Below are positions 36,729 through 45,121 of a stretch of DNA of 64,000 nucleotides, one piece after another. The notes under the pieces were generated by a model, which was not told the origin of the DNA, did not search any database, and saw only the letters and a list, made by a program, of their open reading frames with translations. The translations under genes and the position numbers were made by a program. The stretch is from Pontibacillus chungwhensis BH030062. GTDB lineage: Bacteria; Bacillota; Bacilli; Bacillales; BH030062. Where the stretch lies: the NCBI RefSeq assembly GCF_000770675.1, contig NZ_AVBG01000008.1, positions 124,001 to 188,000 on the forward strand, in the 5' to 3' direction. Within the stretch, counting starts at the first letter, position 1. Each line of letters begins with the position of its first letter.

Positions 36729-37532
36729 TTACTCATCTACCTTTTCTTTAATTAAGTTCATTAAATGCTCATGCCGATCATACTGGTGAATAATAGCTGC
36801 AACTGCCCCACTTTTAAGCAGGATTTGGTTTGCATGATTAATATGAAAGTTATGCTCAAAAGCCACAGTCATTATGGGGCCTTTTTCATTGTCAGAATAA
36901 GCTACTGGTTGAACTTTGCCTGAGTGAATTAAATAGTTATGAACAGCTTGATCATTAATAATTTGAGGAAAGTAATGAAGTTGGAATAAATGATAAACCA
37001 TTTCTTCTAAATAAGCTAAAATCAATTCGGTTGGTCCATAAGTTGTTCCTGCACAAATAATGGTTTCGTTTTCTAATTGTTGATAAATATGATTTCCGAA
37101 TTTAGTTAAAATCCATTTCGTATTCCAATATTCATCTTTTATTTTCAATTCTTCTTTAGCAACAGTTATAGAGCCATCGCTCCATCCAGCATCAAATGGA
37201 TTTAACTGAAAGAAGACATCCCTAACATCTGTTAATAAAACTTTATTGTAGCGATGTCCATGCGCTCTCAAGAAGTTAAGATAAAGATAATGTCTATAAT
37301 CAATAATATCGAAAGTTTTTTCTAACCCTATTCTTTCGTAAGGGATAAGACTTATATTAACGTTTAAATTTTTTAGAGTATTTTGGGTTTCTTCATTAAT
37401 ATGTTCAAAGAACATAACAACTTCCCCACTATAATTCACCTTTTCTAATGATAAAAAAAATGGTTTTATATCTTCCCAAGAATAGTGAGAAATCAAGCCC
37501 ATAATTAAATTTCTTTTTGGTTCATTGCCCAT
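36729..37532 (-). CDS. Putative glycosyltransferase with GT-A-like fold
   Basis: A 267-residue protein. The stretch FLRAHGHRYNKVLLTDVRDVFFQLNPFD resembles the DxD region of GT-A enzymes (DVRDV). ICAGTTYGPTELILAYLEEM and NDQAVHNYLIHSGK are other family-like parts, found in bacterial proteins of uncertain sugar specificity. GAGGAGGGG precedes the ATG. It stands alone, opposite to galU. Confidence 0.65.
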   Translation of the reverse strand: MGNEPKRNLIMGLISHYSWEDIKPFFLSLEKVNYSGEVVMFFEHINEETQNTLKNLNVNISLIPYERIGLEKTFDIIDYRHYLYLNFLRAHGHRYNKVLLTDVRDVFFQLNPFDAGWSDGSITVAKEELKIKDEYWNTKWILTKFGNHIYQQLENETIICAGTTYGPTELILAYLEEMVYHLFQLHYFPQIINDQAVHNYLIHSGKVQPVAYSDNEKGPIMTVAFEHNFHINHANQILLKSGAVAAIIHQYDRHEHLMNLIKEKVDE

Positions 37533-37730
37533 TCATTCCCCTCCTCTAGGGACCCTTTTTATTAACTAAGAGGTTTGCAAGTAAAATTTTTCAAACTCTT
37601 TTATTTTTATTTTCTTTAGAATTTAAACTACTATCTCCCCCTTAGATCCTTACTCTTACAATCTATTCACTCACTCCACCTTTGTGTAGTTAAAGCTCCC
37701 ATTAAGATTTATTTATAAATGTAAGTAGAT

Positions 37731-37757
37731 GCCTGCTAACCTTACGCAGGCTTTTTT
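37731..37757 (+). terminator. Terminator with no upstream + gene, in the galU leader
   Basis: GCCTGC (37731-37736), 9-nt loop, GCAGGC (37746-37751), then six T. The nearest + gene upstream ends at 36672, beyond a minus-strand gene. It may end a small RNA or attenuate the galU-ugd-galE transcript. The rest of the 328-bp gap shows nothing further. Confidence 0.65.
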
Positions 37758-37860
37758 CTATTCCCCGATCATTTATACAGCCCAAAATACCTAAGTACAA
37801 CTTCCACAACGTTTCTATTTGAATACTGTAAACCTAAGTCGTCCGAAAGGGGGAAATAAG

Positions 37861-38679
37861 TTGATCAAAAAAGCCATTATACCTGCTGCTGGTATGGGAA
37901 CCAGATCTTTACCTATAACAAAAGTCTTGCCTAAAGAGATGTTCCCCATATGTGGAAGACCAGCTATTGATTATTTAGTAGAGGAAGCAATAGAGGCGGG
38001 TATAGAAGAAATCCTCATTGTTACATCTCGCTCAAAGGACATGATTATAGATTACTACGATCGTTCTATTGAGTTAGAGGAGCACTTAAAAGCTAAGCAT
38101 AAGAGTGACCTAATAAAAATAATCACCCCACCTAATGTGCACCTTCAGTATGTAAGACAAATTGAACCAACCGGCCTGGGTTCTGCCATTCTACTAGGGA
38201 AATCATTTGTAGGATCTGACCCCTTTGTGGTTATGTTGCCGGATGAGATTATGATCACTAAAGAAGAAAACATCCTCACTCAGCTTATAAATATGTATCA
38301 ATCACATAAAGGAAATATTATTGCTTTAAAAAAAGTGAGAAAGAATGAACTTAAACATTATGGGGTAGTGGAAGCCGAAGAGATTTCAAAGGAGTGCTAC
38401 AAGGTACTCGATATCATTGAGAAACCTCAATTAAATCCTCCTTCTCAACTAGCAGTCATAGGAAGGTATGTATTTGACCCTGAGATTTTTCAATACTTAT
38501 CAGACCTCAAACCAGGAGTCGGAGCAGAAATACAACTTACAGATGGTATCCAAAAGATGTTAGCCAATAAAGATTGTTATGGTATAGAAATCAACGGGGA
38601 CCGCTATGATATTGCCCAAGAAACAGAATATGTGAAGCTAATAAATTTCCTTTTTCATAAATTAAACGGAAAGGTGTAG
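37861..38679 (+). CDS. galU: UTP-glucose-1-phosphate uridylyltransferase
   Basis: A 272-residue enzyme making UDP-glucose from UTP and glucose-1-phosphate. The nucleotide loop is IPAAGMGTRSLPITKVLPKEMFPI, PTGLGSAILLGK follows, and LPDEIMI lies where the family has its metal Asp. AAAGGGGG precedes the TTG at 37861, the start I prefer over a longer upstream frame. It heads galU-ugd-galE. B. subtilis YtdA is the same family and heads a spore-crust polysaccharide operon of similar order. Confidence 0.92.
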   Translation: MIKKAIIPAAGMGTRSLPITKVLPKEMFPICGRPAIDYLVEEAIEAGIEEILIVTSRSKDMIIDYYDRSIELEEHLKAKHKSDLIKIITPPNVHLQYVRQIEPTGLGSAILLGKSFVGSDPFVVMLPDEIMITKEENILTQLINMYQSHKGNIIALKKVRKNELKHYGVVEAEEISKECYKVLDIIEKPQLNPPSQLAVIGRYVFDPEIFQYLSDLKPGVGAEIQLTDGIQKMLANKDCYGIEINGDRYDIAQETEYVKLINFLFHKLNGKV

Positions 38680-38684
38680 CCAGT

Positions 38685-39962
38685 ATGAAAGTTTTAATAA
38701 TTGGAACGGGATATGTAGGCACCACTACTGCCCTTCTATTTTGTGAAATGGGGCATGATGTAACAGGACTGGACCTGGATGAGAGCAAGCTATCCATGTT
38801 GAAGTCCGGTAAGCTCCCTTTCTACGAACCAGGTATTGAAGATTTACTAAAGAAACATTTAAACAATGGGACTATTACCTTTACAAATAATGTACAAACA
38901 GCTGTTAAAGAAAATGACGTTATCTATATTTGTGTAGGCACACCAGAATCTAAGGATGGTAGTGCAGACTTGTCGTATGTGAAATCGGTAGCTGAGTCAA
39001 TTGGAAGATATATAAACCGTTACAAACTCATTGTTACTAAGAGCACGGTACCTGTTGGCACGGCAAAACAAGTGACGCAATGGATACTTGCCTCTCAAAT
39101 TAAATCTATTCCTTTCGAAGTAGCATCAAATCCTGAATTCTTAAGAGAAGGCTCTGCCCTTCAAGATGCACTACATCCTGATCGTGTAATTTTAGGAACT
39201 TCTAGTCACAAAGCAACTCTACTCTTAAAAGAATTATATAAGAATTTAACATGTCCGCTTATCGAAACCTCCCCTTCTGCAGCAGAGATGATTAAGTATG
39301 CAGCTAACTCATTTCTCGCACTTAAGATATCTTATATCAATGAGCTTGGGAGATTGTGTGATAAGTTAGGCATCGATATTAATGAAGTTTCAAAAGGAAT
39401 GGGCCTAGACCACAGAATAGGTAATTCCTTCTTGGAAGCTGGAATCGGATATGGTGGTTCATGCTTCCCCAAAGATGTAAATGCATTAATTCAGATTGCA
39501 AACACCTATCAATCTGATTTGTCCATTTTAAACACTGCGACCCAAGTAAACCAAACCCAACCCTTATACTTCTTTGAGAAGATAAAAGAAAACACGGGGG
39601 ACCTAAACCATAAGAAAGTCGCTGTCCTTGGATTATCATTTAAACCCCATACTGATGATGTAAGAGAAACTCGCAGTCTATTCATTATTGACTATTTAAA
39701 AAAAGCGGGTGCTCAAGTGCATACACATGATCCTATTGTCAACATATCATTAGAGAGTACCGTACAAAATGCCACAATAGAAGAAACAGTTAGAGATGCA
39801 GAAGCTGTCATTATCTGTACAGATTGGCCTCAGTATAAAGAGGCTGATTGGAATGATTTAAAAGATATGATGAAACAGGCAGTTATTTTCGATGGAAGAA
39901 ATATGTTGGATAGAGATAAAATGCGATCTATGGGCTATAAGTATTATGGAGTTGGAAGGTAA
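38685..39962 (+). CDS. ugd: UDP-glucose 6-dehydrogenase
   Basis: A 425-residue NAD-dependent enzyme making UDP-glucuronate. The Rossmann motif is IIGTGYVGTTTALLFCEMGHDVTGLD. The catalytic Cys lies in GIGYGGSCFPKDVNAL. VLGLSFKPHTDDVRETRS opens the C-terminal domain. It starts 5 nt after galU. Its product feeds the UDP-glucuronate decarboxylase-like gene at 42047. Confidence 0.95.
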   Translation: MKVLIIGTGYVGTTTALLFCEMGHDVTGLDLDESKLSMLKSGKLPFYEPGIEDLLKKHLNNGTITFTNNVQTAVKENDVIYICVGTPESKDGSADLSYVKSVAESIGRYINRYKLIVTKSTVPVGTAKQVTQWILASQIKSIPFEVASNPEFLREGSALQDALHPDRVILGTSSHKATLLLKELYKNLTCPLIETSPSAAEMIKYAANSFLALKISYINELGRLCDKLGIDINEVSKGMGLDHRIGNSFLEAGIGYGGSCFPKDVNALIQIANTYQSDLSILNTATQVNQTQPLYFFEKIKENTGDLNHKKVAVLGLSFKPHTDDVRETRSLFIIDYLKKAGAQVHTHDPIVNISLESTVQNATIEETVRDAEAVIICTDWPQYKEADWNDLKDMMKQAVIFDGRNMLDRDKMRSMGYKYYGVGR

Positions 39963-39998
39963 AAGATATGAACCTAAAACAAAGGGGGAAATTTATCG

Positions 39999-40991
39999 AT
40001 GATTCTTGTTACAGGTGGCGCAGGATATATAGGAAGCCATATCGTAAAGGAACTAATCCTAAAGAAATATCAGGTCATCGTCATCGATAATTTATCAACT
40101 GGCCACAAAGAAGCAATTGACAAAGAAGCCACATTTATTGAGGGCGATATCGGAGACAATCAGCTATTAGAAGACGTGTTCACAAGGTTTCACGTGGACG
40201 CTGTCATCCATTTAGCTGCCCTTTGTTATGTACATGAGTCCGTTATTCACCCTGAGAAGTATTACGAGAACAATGTCGCTAATTCTTTGCAGTTAGTAAA
40301 GTGCATGTTGAAGCATAACGTCCTAAAGATTATTGCTTCTTCTACATGCGCGACCTATGGACTACCAACCACTTCCGTATTAGATGAAAAGCACCCTACA
40401 CACCCAATTAACCCTTATGGGCGCTCTAAGTTGATGGTTGAACAAATGTTAGCAGATTTCTCGCGTGCACATGGATTATCTTACATTTCTCTAAGATATT
40501 TCAACGTATCAGGAGCACATCCATCTCGTGAGATCGGAGAAGATCACACACCTGAAACTCACCTGATCCCTTCGATCTTGAATCATATCGCAGAGGGTTC
40601 CAAAGAGTTAAAAATATATGGTTCAGACTATCCAACAAAGGACGGGACGTGCGTTCGAGATTTTATCGACGTAAATGATATAGCAGATGCACACATCAGG
40701 GCCCTCGATTCGATTTTAAATACTTCTAACCAACAAGAGGTTTATAACATCGGATCAGAAAGAGGATATTCTGTTTTAGAGGTCATTAAGGCATGCGAAA
40801 AGGTAACGGGCCAGAAAGTACACTATACCTCCCAGCCAAGGCGTGCTGGAGACCCCCCTCACCTCGTGGCGTCTTCAACGAAGATTCAATCATCACTTGG
40901 CTGGAAGCCTCATCATCAATTAGAAGATATGATCTCATCACACTGGGAGTGGATGAAGAGGCACCCTGATGGCTACCAATCAACTCCTTAA
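39999..40991 (+). CDS. galE: UDP-glucose 4-epimerase
   Basis: A 330-residue SDR epimerase interconverting UDP-glucose and UDP-galactose. Visible are VTGGAGYIGSHIVKELI, the AALCYVHESVIHPEKYYENN stretch, SSTCATYG, the YxxxK pair (NPYGRSKLMVEQ) and YNIGSERGYSVLEVI. GGGGG lies upstream of the ATG. It ends the galU-ugd-galE unit before a perfect terminator. Confidence 0.93.
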   Translation: MILVTGGAGYIGSHIVKELILKKYQVIVIDNLSTGHKEAIDKEATFIEGDIGDNQLLEDVFTRFHVDAVIHLAALCYVHESVIHPEKYYENNVANSLQLVKCMLKHNVLKIIASSTCATYGLPTTSVLDEKHPTHPINPYGRSKLMVEQMLADFSRAHGLSYISLRYFNVSGAHPSREIGEDHTPETHLIPSILNHIAEGSKELKIYGSDYPTKDGTCVRDFIDVNDIADAHIRALDSILNTSNQQEVYNIGSERGYSVLEVIKACEKVTGQKVHYTSQPRRAGDPPHLVASSTKIQSSLGWKPHHQLEDMISSHWEWMKRHPDGYQSTP

Positions 40992-41010
40992 CTACATTTA
41001 GAAATGAAAA

Positions 41011-41039
41011 AGAAACACGAAAATCGTGTTTCTTTTTTT
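41011..41039 (+). terminator. Terminator of galU-ugd-galE
   Basis: AGAAACACGA (41011-41020) pairs with TCGTGTTTCT (41024-41033), then T7. Confidence 0.9.
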
Positions 41040-41075
41040 GATAATTATTTAGCAGACAACCGTTAATCTATCAAC

Positions 41076-42041
41076 CTATCCGTATACATTCCATAGTTTA
41101 AATAGGTTCTCCCCTAAAGAAAAACCTTTACGTTCCATTCTATCCGAGATTCGATTAGCGTGTTTATGATCCAGAATAAGGATAACATGTTGAGATGGAT
41201 CAGCGTGGTTCTCACCTTTCAGAGATGATACGTCTATATGCTCATAAATTGGGAACGGTTTATTTAGCAGCATAAGTTGTTTACATGCTTGAGGTGAACC
41301 TATAAGAATGATTTTACTAGTAGTAGGGATCATTCTTTTTAAATAATCGGTAGAAACCTCAACCACCTCTCTCCACGTTTGTTCAATATCACTACGACAT
41401 AAGGAATTTGGATGCACCCGCGAGAGGTAAAGGACTTCATTTAATTTATAAGGGTCTGTCACCTGGTAAAGCCTCATAAATAAGTCGTAATCGTGCGCAA
41501 CCTTAATTGCAGGATTGTATCCCCCTACTTCATTAAATAACGATCTCGAATACATGACCGTTCCGTGAGCCAGATGGCAGCCGTGAAACCGATTCTTCAT
41601 CAACTCTTCTGTTTCCTTAAAACGGTTACTCCCCTCTGCCTCTTTACGCAGGCGCAGAGAAGATATCTTCTCTGCGCCTGGAATGCATGAGATTAAGGAC
41701 CCGACAAGTTGGGTCTTTGGATGTTGCTTTAGAAAAGCTAATTGAGTATTTAAACGATGAGGGACGCTCTTGTCATCACTATCTTGTATGGCGATCCAAT
41801 CCCCTCTTGCACATTCTATCGCTTTATTCAGTGATGCAGCCGTTCCTTTATTTTGATCATTGTGTATGATGCGTACTCGCTTGTCAGTAATACTATCTAA
41901 TATATAGGGCGTTGTATCTGTGGAACCATCATTTACGATAATCCATTCAAATGCTTCATACGTTTGATTAAGAATGCTGTCTATAGCCTCCTCAATGTAC
42001 TGAGCACCATTGTATACTGCAGTCACGACAGACAGTTCCAA
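41076..42041 (-). CDS. Glycosyltransferase family 2
   Basis: A 321-residue GT2 enzyme with SVVTAVYNGAQYIEEAIDSILNQTY, IIVNDGSTDTT and IQDSDD. It is clearly a paralogue of the GT2 gene at 35686 over its whole length, including the C-terminal (K/R)GFS...NLFKLW. It starts with TTG at 42041 behind AAAGGGG, 5 nt after the stop of the decarboxylase-like gene, so the two are co-transcribed. Confidence 0.88.
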   Translation of the reverse strand: MELSVVTAVYNGAQYIEEAIDSILNQTYEAFEWIIVNDGSTDTTPYILDSITDKRVRIIHNDQNKGTAASLNKAIECARGDWIAIQDSDDKSVPHRLNTQLAFLKQHPKTQLVGSLISCIPGAEKISSLRLRKEAEGSNRFKETEELMKNRFHGCHLAHGTVMYSRSLFNEVGGYNPAIKVAHDYDLFMRLYQVTDPYKLNEVLYLSRVHPNSLCRSDIEQTWREVVEVSTDYLKRMIPTTSKIILIGSPQACKQLMLLNKPFPIYEHIDVSSLKGENHADPSQHVILILDHKHANRISDRMERKGFSLGENLFKLWNVYG

Positions 42042-42046
42042 GAGAA

Positions 42047-43021
42047 TTACCCCTTTTTATCCTTAATGGATTTTTGTAAGGTGTTTCGGTAAGCGTTAAT
42101 AGTCTGTTCCAGCCCATGCTGCAATGAAACTTCGGGTTTCCATCCTAACAACTCCATTGCCTTATCAATGGTCGGTTTTCTTCTCTTTGGATCGTCTTCA
42201 GGTAAAGGGTGAAAAGTTATTGCGCTCTTAGTTCCGGTTAGCCGTTTGACCAATTGAGCTACATTTAAAATGGTATGTTCATATGGGTTGCCAAGATTTA
42301 TGATTTCACCGTTTGCCTCATCTCGTTTCATCATCAACTTAAGCCCTTTAATCGTATCAGTCACATAACAGAATGAGCGCGTTTGCGTTCCATCCCCATA
42401 TACAGTTATGTCCTCACCCTTTAAAGCTTGGTTAACGAAGTTCGAGATCACGCGCCCGTCATCGTTTGCAAGGCCTGCAGAATAGGTATTAAAGATTCTA
42501 GCTACCTTTACCTTTGTATGGTATCGGGTAAAATATTCATAACAATATACTTCTCCTAGACGCTTTGCCTCATCATAACAAGCACGTGGCCCCCACGTAT
42601 TCACATTTCCTCGGTAGCTTTCAGATTGAGGATGTATAAGAGGGTCCCCGTATGCCTCGCTCGTGCTCGTATAGACCATTTTAGCTTTTTGTTGAACGGC
42701 GAGGTTCAACATATTTCTCGTACCGTCTGTATTAATCGCAATGGTTTCAAAGGGAAATTGTTGATAATATTTCGGAGACGCAGGAGAAGCTAGATGATAG
42801 ATTTCGTCTATATCGTATATCGACGTATGCTTCAATAAATCTGTTGAACAAGCATCTGCTTCCACAAACGTAAAACGATCTTTGAGATGAGCCAAATTAT
42901 CTTCTGACCCTGAGAGGAAGTTATCAATTCCAATGACTTCATGACCTTCTTCAATTAATTCCTGCACTAAATGAGATCCTAAGAACCCAGCTGCACCTGT
43001 CACTACGATTCTTTTCGTCAA
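42047..43021 (-). CDS. UDP-glucuronate decarboxylase-like (UDP-xylose synthase) SDR enzyme
   Basis: A 324-residue extended SDR. The motifs are VTGAAGFLGSHLVQELI, HLASPASPKYYQQFPFETI, TSTSEAYGDPLIHPQ and RACYDEAKRLGE (YxxxK), then ARIFNTYSAGL and TQTRSFCYVTDTIKGL. The SPASPxxY and RACYDExKR pattern is that of UDP-xylose synthases. Donor UDP-glucuronate would come from ugd. It starts with TTG at 43021 behind GGAG; the upstream in-frame region has no ribosome site and overlaps the leader of the divergent gene. Confidence 0.82.
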   Translation of the reverse strand: MTKRIVVTGAAGFLGSHLVQELIEEGHEVIGIDNFLSGSEDNLAHLKDRFTFVEADACSTDLLKHTSIYDIDEIYHLASPASPKYYQQFPFETIAINTDGTRNMLNLAVQQKAKMVYTSTSEAYGDPLIHPQSESYRGNVNTWGPRACYDEAKRLGEVYCYEYFTRYHTKVKVARIFNTYSAGLANDDGRVISNFVNQALKGEDITVYGDGTQTRSFCYVTDTIKGLKLMMKRDEANGEIINLGNPYEHTILNVAQLVKRLTGTKSAITFHPLPEDDPKRRKPTIDKAMELLGWKPEVSLQHGLEQTINAYRNTLQKSIKDKKG

Positions 43022-43113
43022 TTTGCCACACTCCGATCCTAATTGCTGAATAGTATGATGATCATTATCATATGAAAGAATAAGGAGTTTTGTATGGGCA
43101 GGAGGCATTTGTG

Positions 43114-43815
43114 ATGATAACTGTGATCACGAGTACGATCCGTGAGGACATGTTCGATAATTTACTTGCTAACTTTCTGAGGCAAAATGTTTCCCCTAAA
43201 GAGTTAATCCTTATCCTAAATTCCGATAGCTTGGATATAGATATTTATCGAGAGAAAGTAAAATCCTATAAATCTATTCATGTAGAACAAAGACCCTCAT
43301 CAACCACTTTAGGAGAGTGTCTAAATGTGGCTTCTTCAAAGGCCTCTTATGAAACGATCGCTAAGTTTGATGATGATGACTATTATGGCACCGATTATCT
43401 GAAGCAATCATTAATGGATATGGAGCACCATCATGCTGGTGTGGTAGGGAAATCAACGTACTATATCTATTTTGAAGAGAATGGATGGCTCACTTTATTC
43501 CAGAATGGAAAGGAAAATGCGAGGATTCAAACGACTAAGACTCCTTTAGCTGGCGGGACACTTGTGTTTAAAAAAGGCATTTCGAGCTTCCCTCACCTCA
43601 ATAAAGGAGAGGACATTGGGTTTCAGAAGGCGTGTATACAAAGAGGAATTCCTTTATACTCCGGCAGCGCCGAAGGATATGTACTAAAAAGATATGGCTT
43701 AGGTCATGGACATTCATGGACAGTCAGCGATGACCGTCTATTTCATCATTGCCACAAAGTAGCCTTAACAAATGATTTCGATCATTACTTTGGCAAAGGA
43801 AGTGAAAAGAATTGA
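43114..43815 (+). CDS. Short GT2-type glycosyltransferase
   Basis: A 233-residue protein with the GT-A start VITSTIREDMFDNLLANFLRQN, GECLNVASSKASYETIAKFDDDDYYG (DDDD metal site) and GEDIGFQKACIQRGIPLYS. The next gene is a similar-sized paralogue in tandem. GGAGG precedes the ATG at 43114. It diverges from the decarboxylase-like gene. Confidence 0.82.
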   Translation: MITVITSTIREDMFDNLLANFLRQNVSPKELILILNSDSLDIDIYREKVKSYKSIHVEQRPSSTTLGECLNVASSKASYETIAKFDDDDYYGTDYLKQSLMDMEHHHAGVVGKSTYYIYFEENGWLTLFQNGKENARIQTTKTPLAGGTLVFKKGISSFPHLNKGEDIGFQKACIQRGIPLYSGSAEGYVLKRYGLGHGHSWTVSDDRLFHHCHKVALTNDFDHYFGKGSEKN

Positions 43816-44525
43816 TTTCTGTCATTGTTTGCACAAAGCGTCCGGAGTTTATAGAGAACATTATAAGAAACTATAAGCGTCAATCAGTTCCCTATAAAGA
43901 ACTCATTCTTTTACTTCATTCTAAGGAGTTTAATCTATCAAAGGTTCAAAAAACGATGAAGGATTTACAGATTCAGGCTCAATGTTTTCAGTTAGATAAG
44001 AATCAATCCCTTGGAGAATGTCTAAATTACGGGAACCGAATAGCCACATACGATTTGGTAGCCAAATTGGATGACGATGATTATTATGAGGATCACTTCC
44101 TTAAAGAAGCTGTGCAAACGATTACGTCTAAGCAGTGTGCTGTGGTCGGTAAAGGAAGTTTTCAAATCTACTTACAAGCATTTGGTGAGCTACGCCTTTA
44201 TCACCCTCACCATCAAAACAGATGGGTTACTAAGAACGTTGAAGAATCGTTTAGTAGCAAGCATTTTCTATGCGGAGCCACTATGGTCTGGAATCGATGT
44301 TTGGTTGGAACGAACCCTTTCCCAGATGTTAATCAAGGAGAAGATAGCGGTCTTCAGAGAAGGTGCTTCGAGAGAGGTTTACCTATGTATTCAACATCAG
44401 AACAACACTATATTCACATCCGCTATAACGATCCAGCCCATCACACCTCCGATATGAAAGATACACTTTTACGCAGTAGAAGTACCTTTATACGAAAGAT
44501 TAACCATATACATGAACTGAAATAA
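43812..44525 (+). CDS. Short GT2-type glycosyltransferase, tandem paralogue
   Basis: A 237-residue protein with SVIVCTKRPEFIENIIRNYKRQS, GECLNYGNRIATYDLVAKLDDDDYYED and GEDSGLQRRCFERGLPMYS, matching the preceding gene motif by motif. The TTG start overlaps the previous stop (TTGA, 4 nt), a sign of translational coupling. Acceptor unknown. Confidence 0.82.
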   Translation: MISVIVCTKRPEFIENIIRNYKRQSVPYKELILLLHSKEFNLSKVQKTMKDLQIQAQCFQLDKNQSLGECLNYGNRIATYDLVAKLDDDDYYEDHFLKEAVQTITSKQCAVVGKGSFQIYLQAFGELRLYHPHHQNRWVTKNVEESFSSKHFLCGATMVWNRCLVGTNPFPDVNQGEDSGLQRRCFERGLPMYSTSEQHYIHIRYNDPAHHTSDMKDTLLRSRSTFIRKINHIHELK

Positions 44526-44530
44526 AAAAA

Positions 44531-44557
44531 GTTAAGTACATCAGAGATGTACTTAAC
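44531..44557 (-). terminator. Terminator of the Cys-rich protein gene
   Basis: GTTAAGTACATC (44531-44542) pairs with GATGTACTTAAC (44546-44557). On the minus strand seven T follow. The stem includes the stop codon of the minus-strand gene. Confidence 0.9.
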
Positions 44558-44897
44558 ACGAGGAGTTGTGTGGAAGTTCAATTGAGAAACTCTCAATATC
44601 TTCACACCTAACAGCAGTAATTCGTTTTTCCATATATGGTGTAAGCATCTCAGGTTCAAGAACAACAGCACAGCAGTCTTTCGTAATGGCTAATAACTCT
44701 CCCTCAATCATATCTCCTGATTTTGTTTTTAAGATTACATCTTTGTTTTTAGCAAATTTATTAAGAAGGTTGCACAAACAATCACATTTTTTGCATTTAC
44801 ACTTGTTTAGACTTTGAATCTTTTCAAAATCACTCTTACTTTCAAACTCATCCTCTTCATAGAAATCATCGAATTCATCAAACTCTTTAAATCCCAT
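44553..44897 (-). CDS. Cys-rich acidic protein, possibly spore-surface
   Basis: A 114-residue protein with an acidic N-terminus (EFDEFDDFYEEDEFES), a cysteine cluster CKCKKCDCLCNLL, and a beta-rich second half (DVILKTKSGDMIEGELLAITKDCCAVVLEPE) that looks like a small SH3/Sm-like barrel. I do not recognise a named family. Cysteine richness suggests a cross-linked coat or crust protein, which is inference only. AAAGGAG precedes the ATG. Confidence 0.65.
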   Translation of the reverse strand: MGFKEFDEFDDFYEEDEFESKSDFEKIQSLNKCKCKKCDCLCNLLNKFAKNKDVILKTKSGDMIEGELLAITKDCCAVVLEPEMLTPYMEKRITAVRCEDIESFSIELPHNSSC

Positions 44898-44986
44898 ACA
44901 TTATTTCTCCTTTCATCGTGAATTTCAACTCATATATAGACTATTCAACATGAAGGGTAAATGTTTGGACGATTAAGCATTTTTTT

Positions 44987-45055
44987 GGGATCTGGGGACA
45001 GGTCCCTTGTCCCGCCACAGCGAAATAAAGCAAGGAACCTGCTATCCAGGGATGG
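44987..45055. repeat. REP-like palindrome R5 plus decayed inverted partner
   Basis: GGGATCTGGGGACAGGTCCC then TTGTCCCGCC (44987-45015). A degraded inverted copy follows (AGCAAGGAACCTGC..TATCC, about 45028-45048). The ~52-nt units that separate the arms in complete copies are missing. Confidence 0.7.
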
Positions 45056-45121
45056 TGAATACATTAAATTTTGTTATAATAGATAAAATATTGAAAAATT
45101 TCAAATATGGGGTGAATACGA

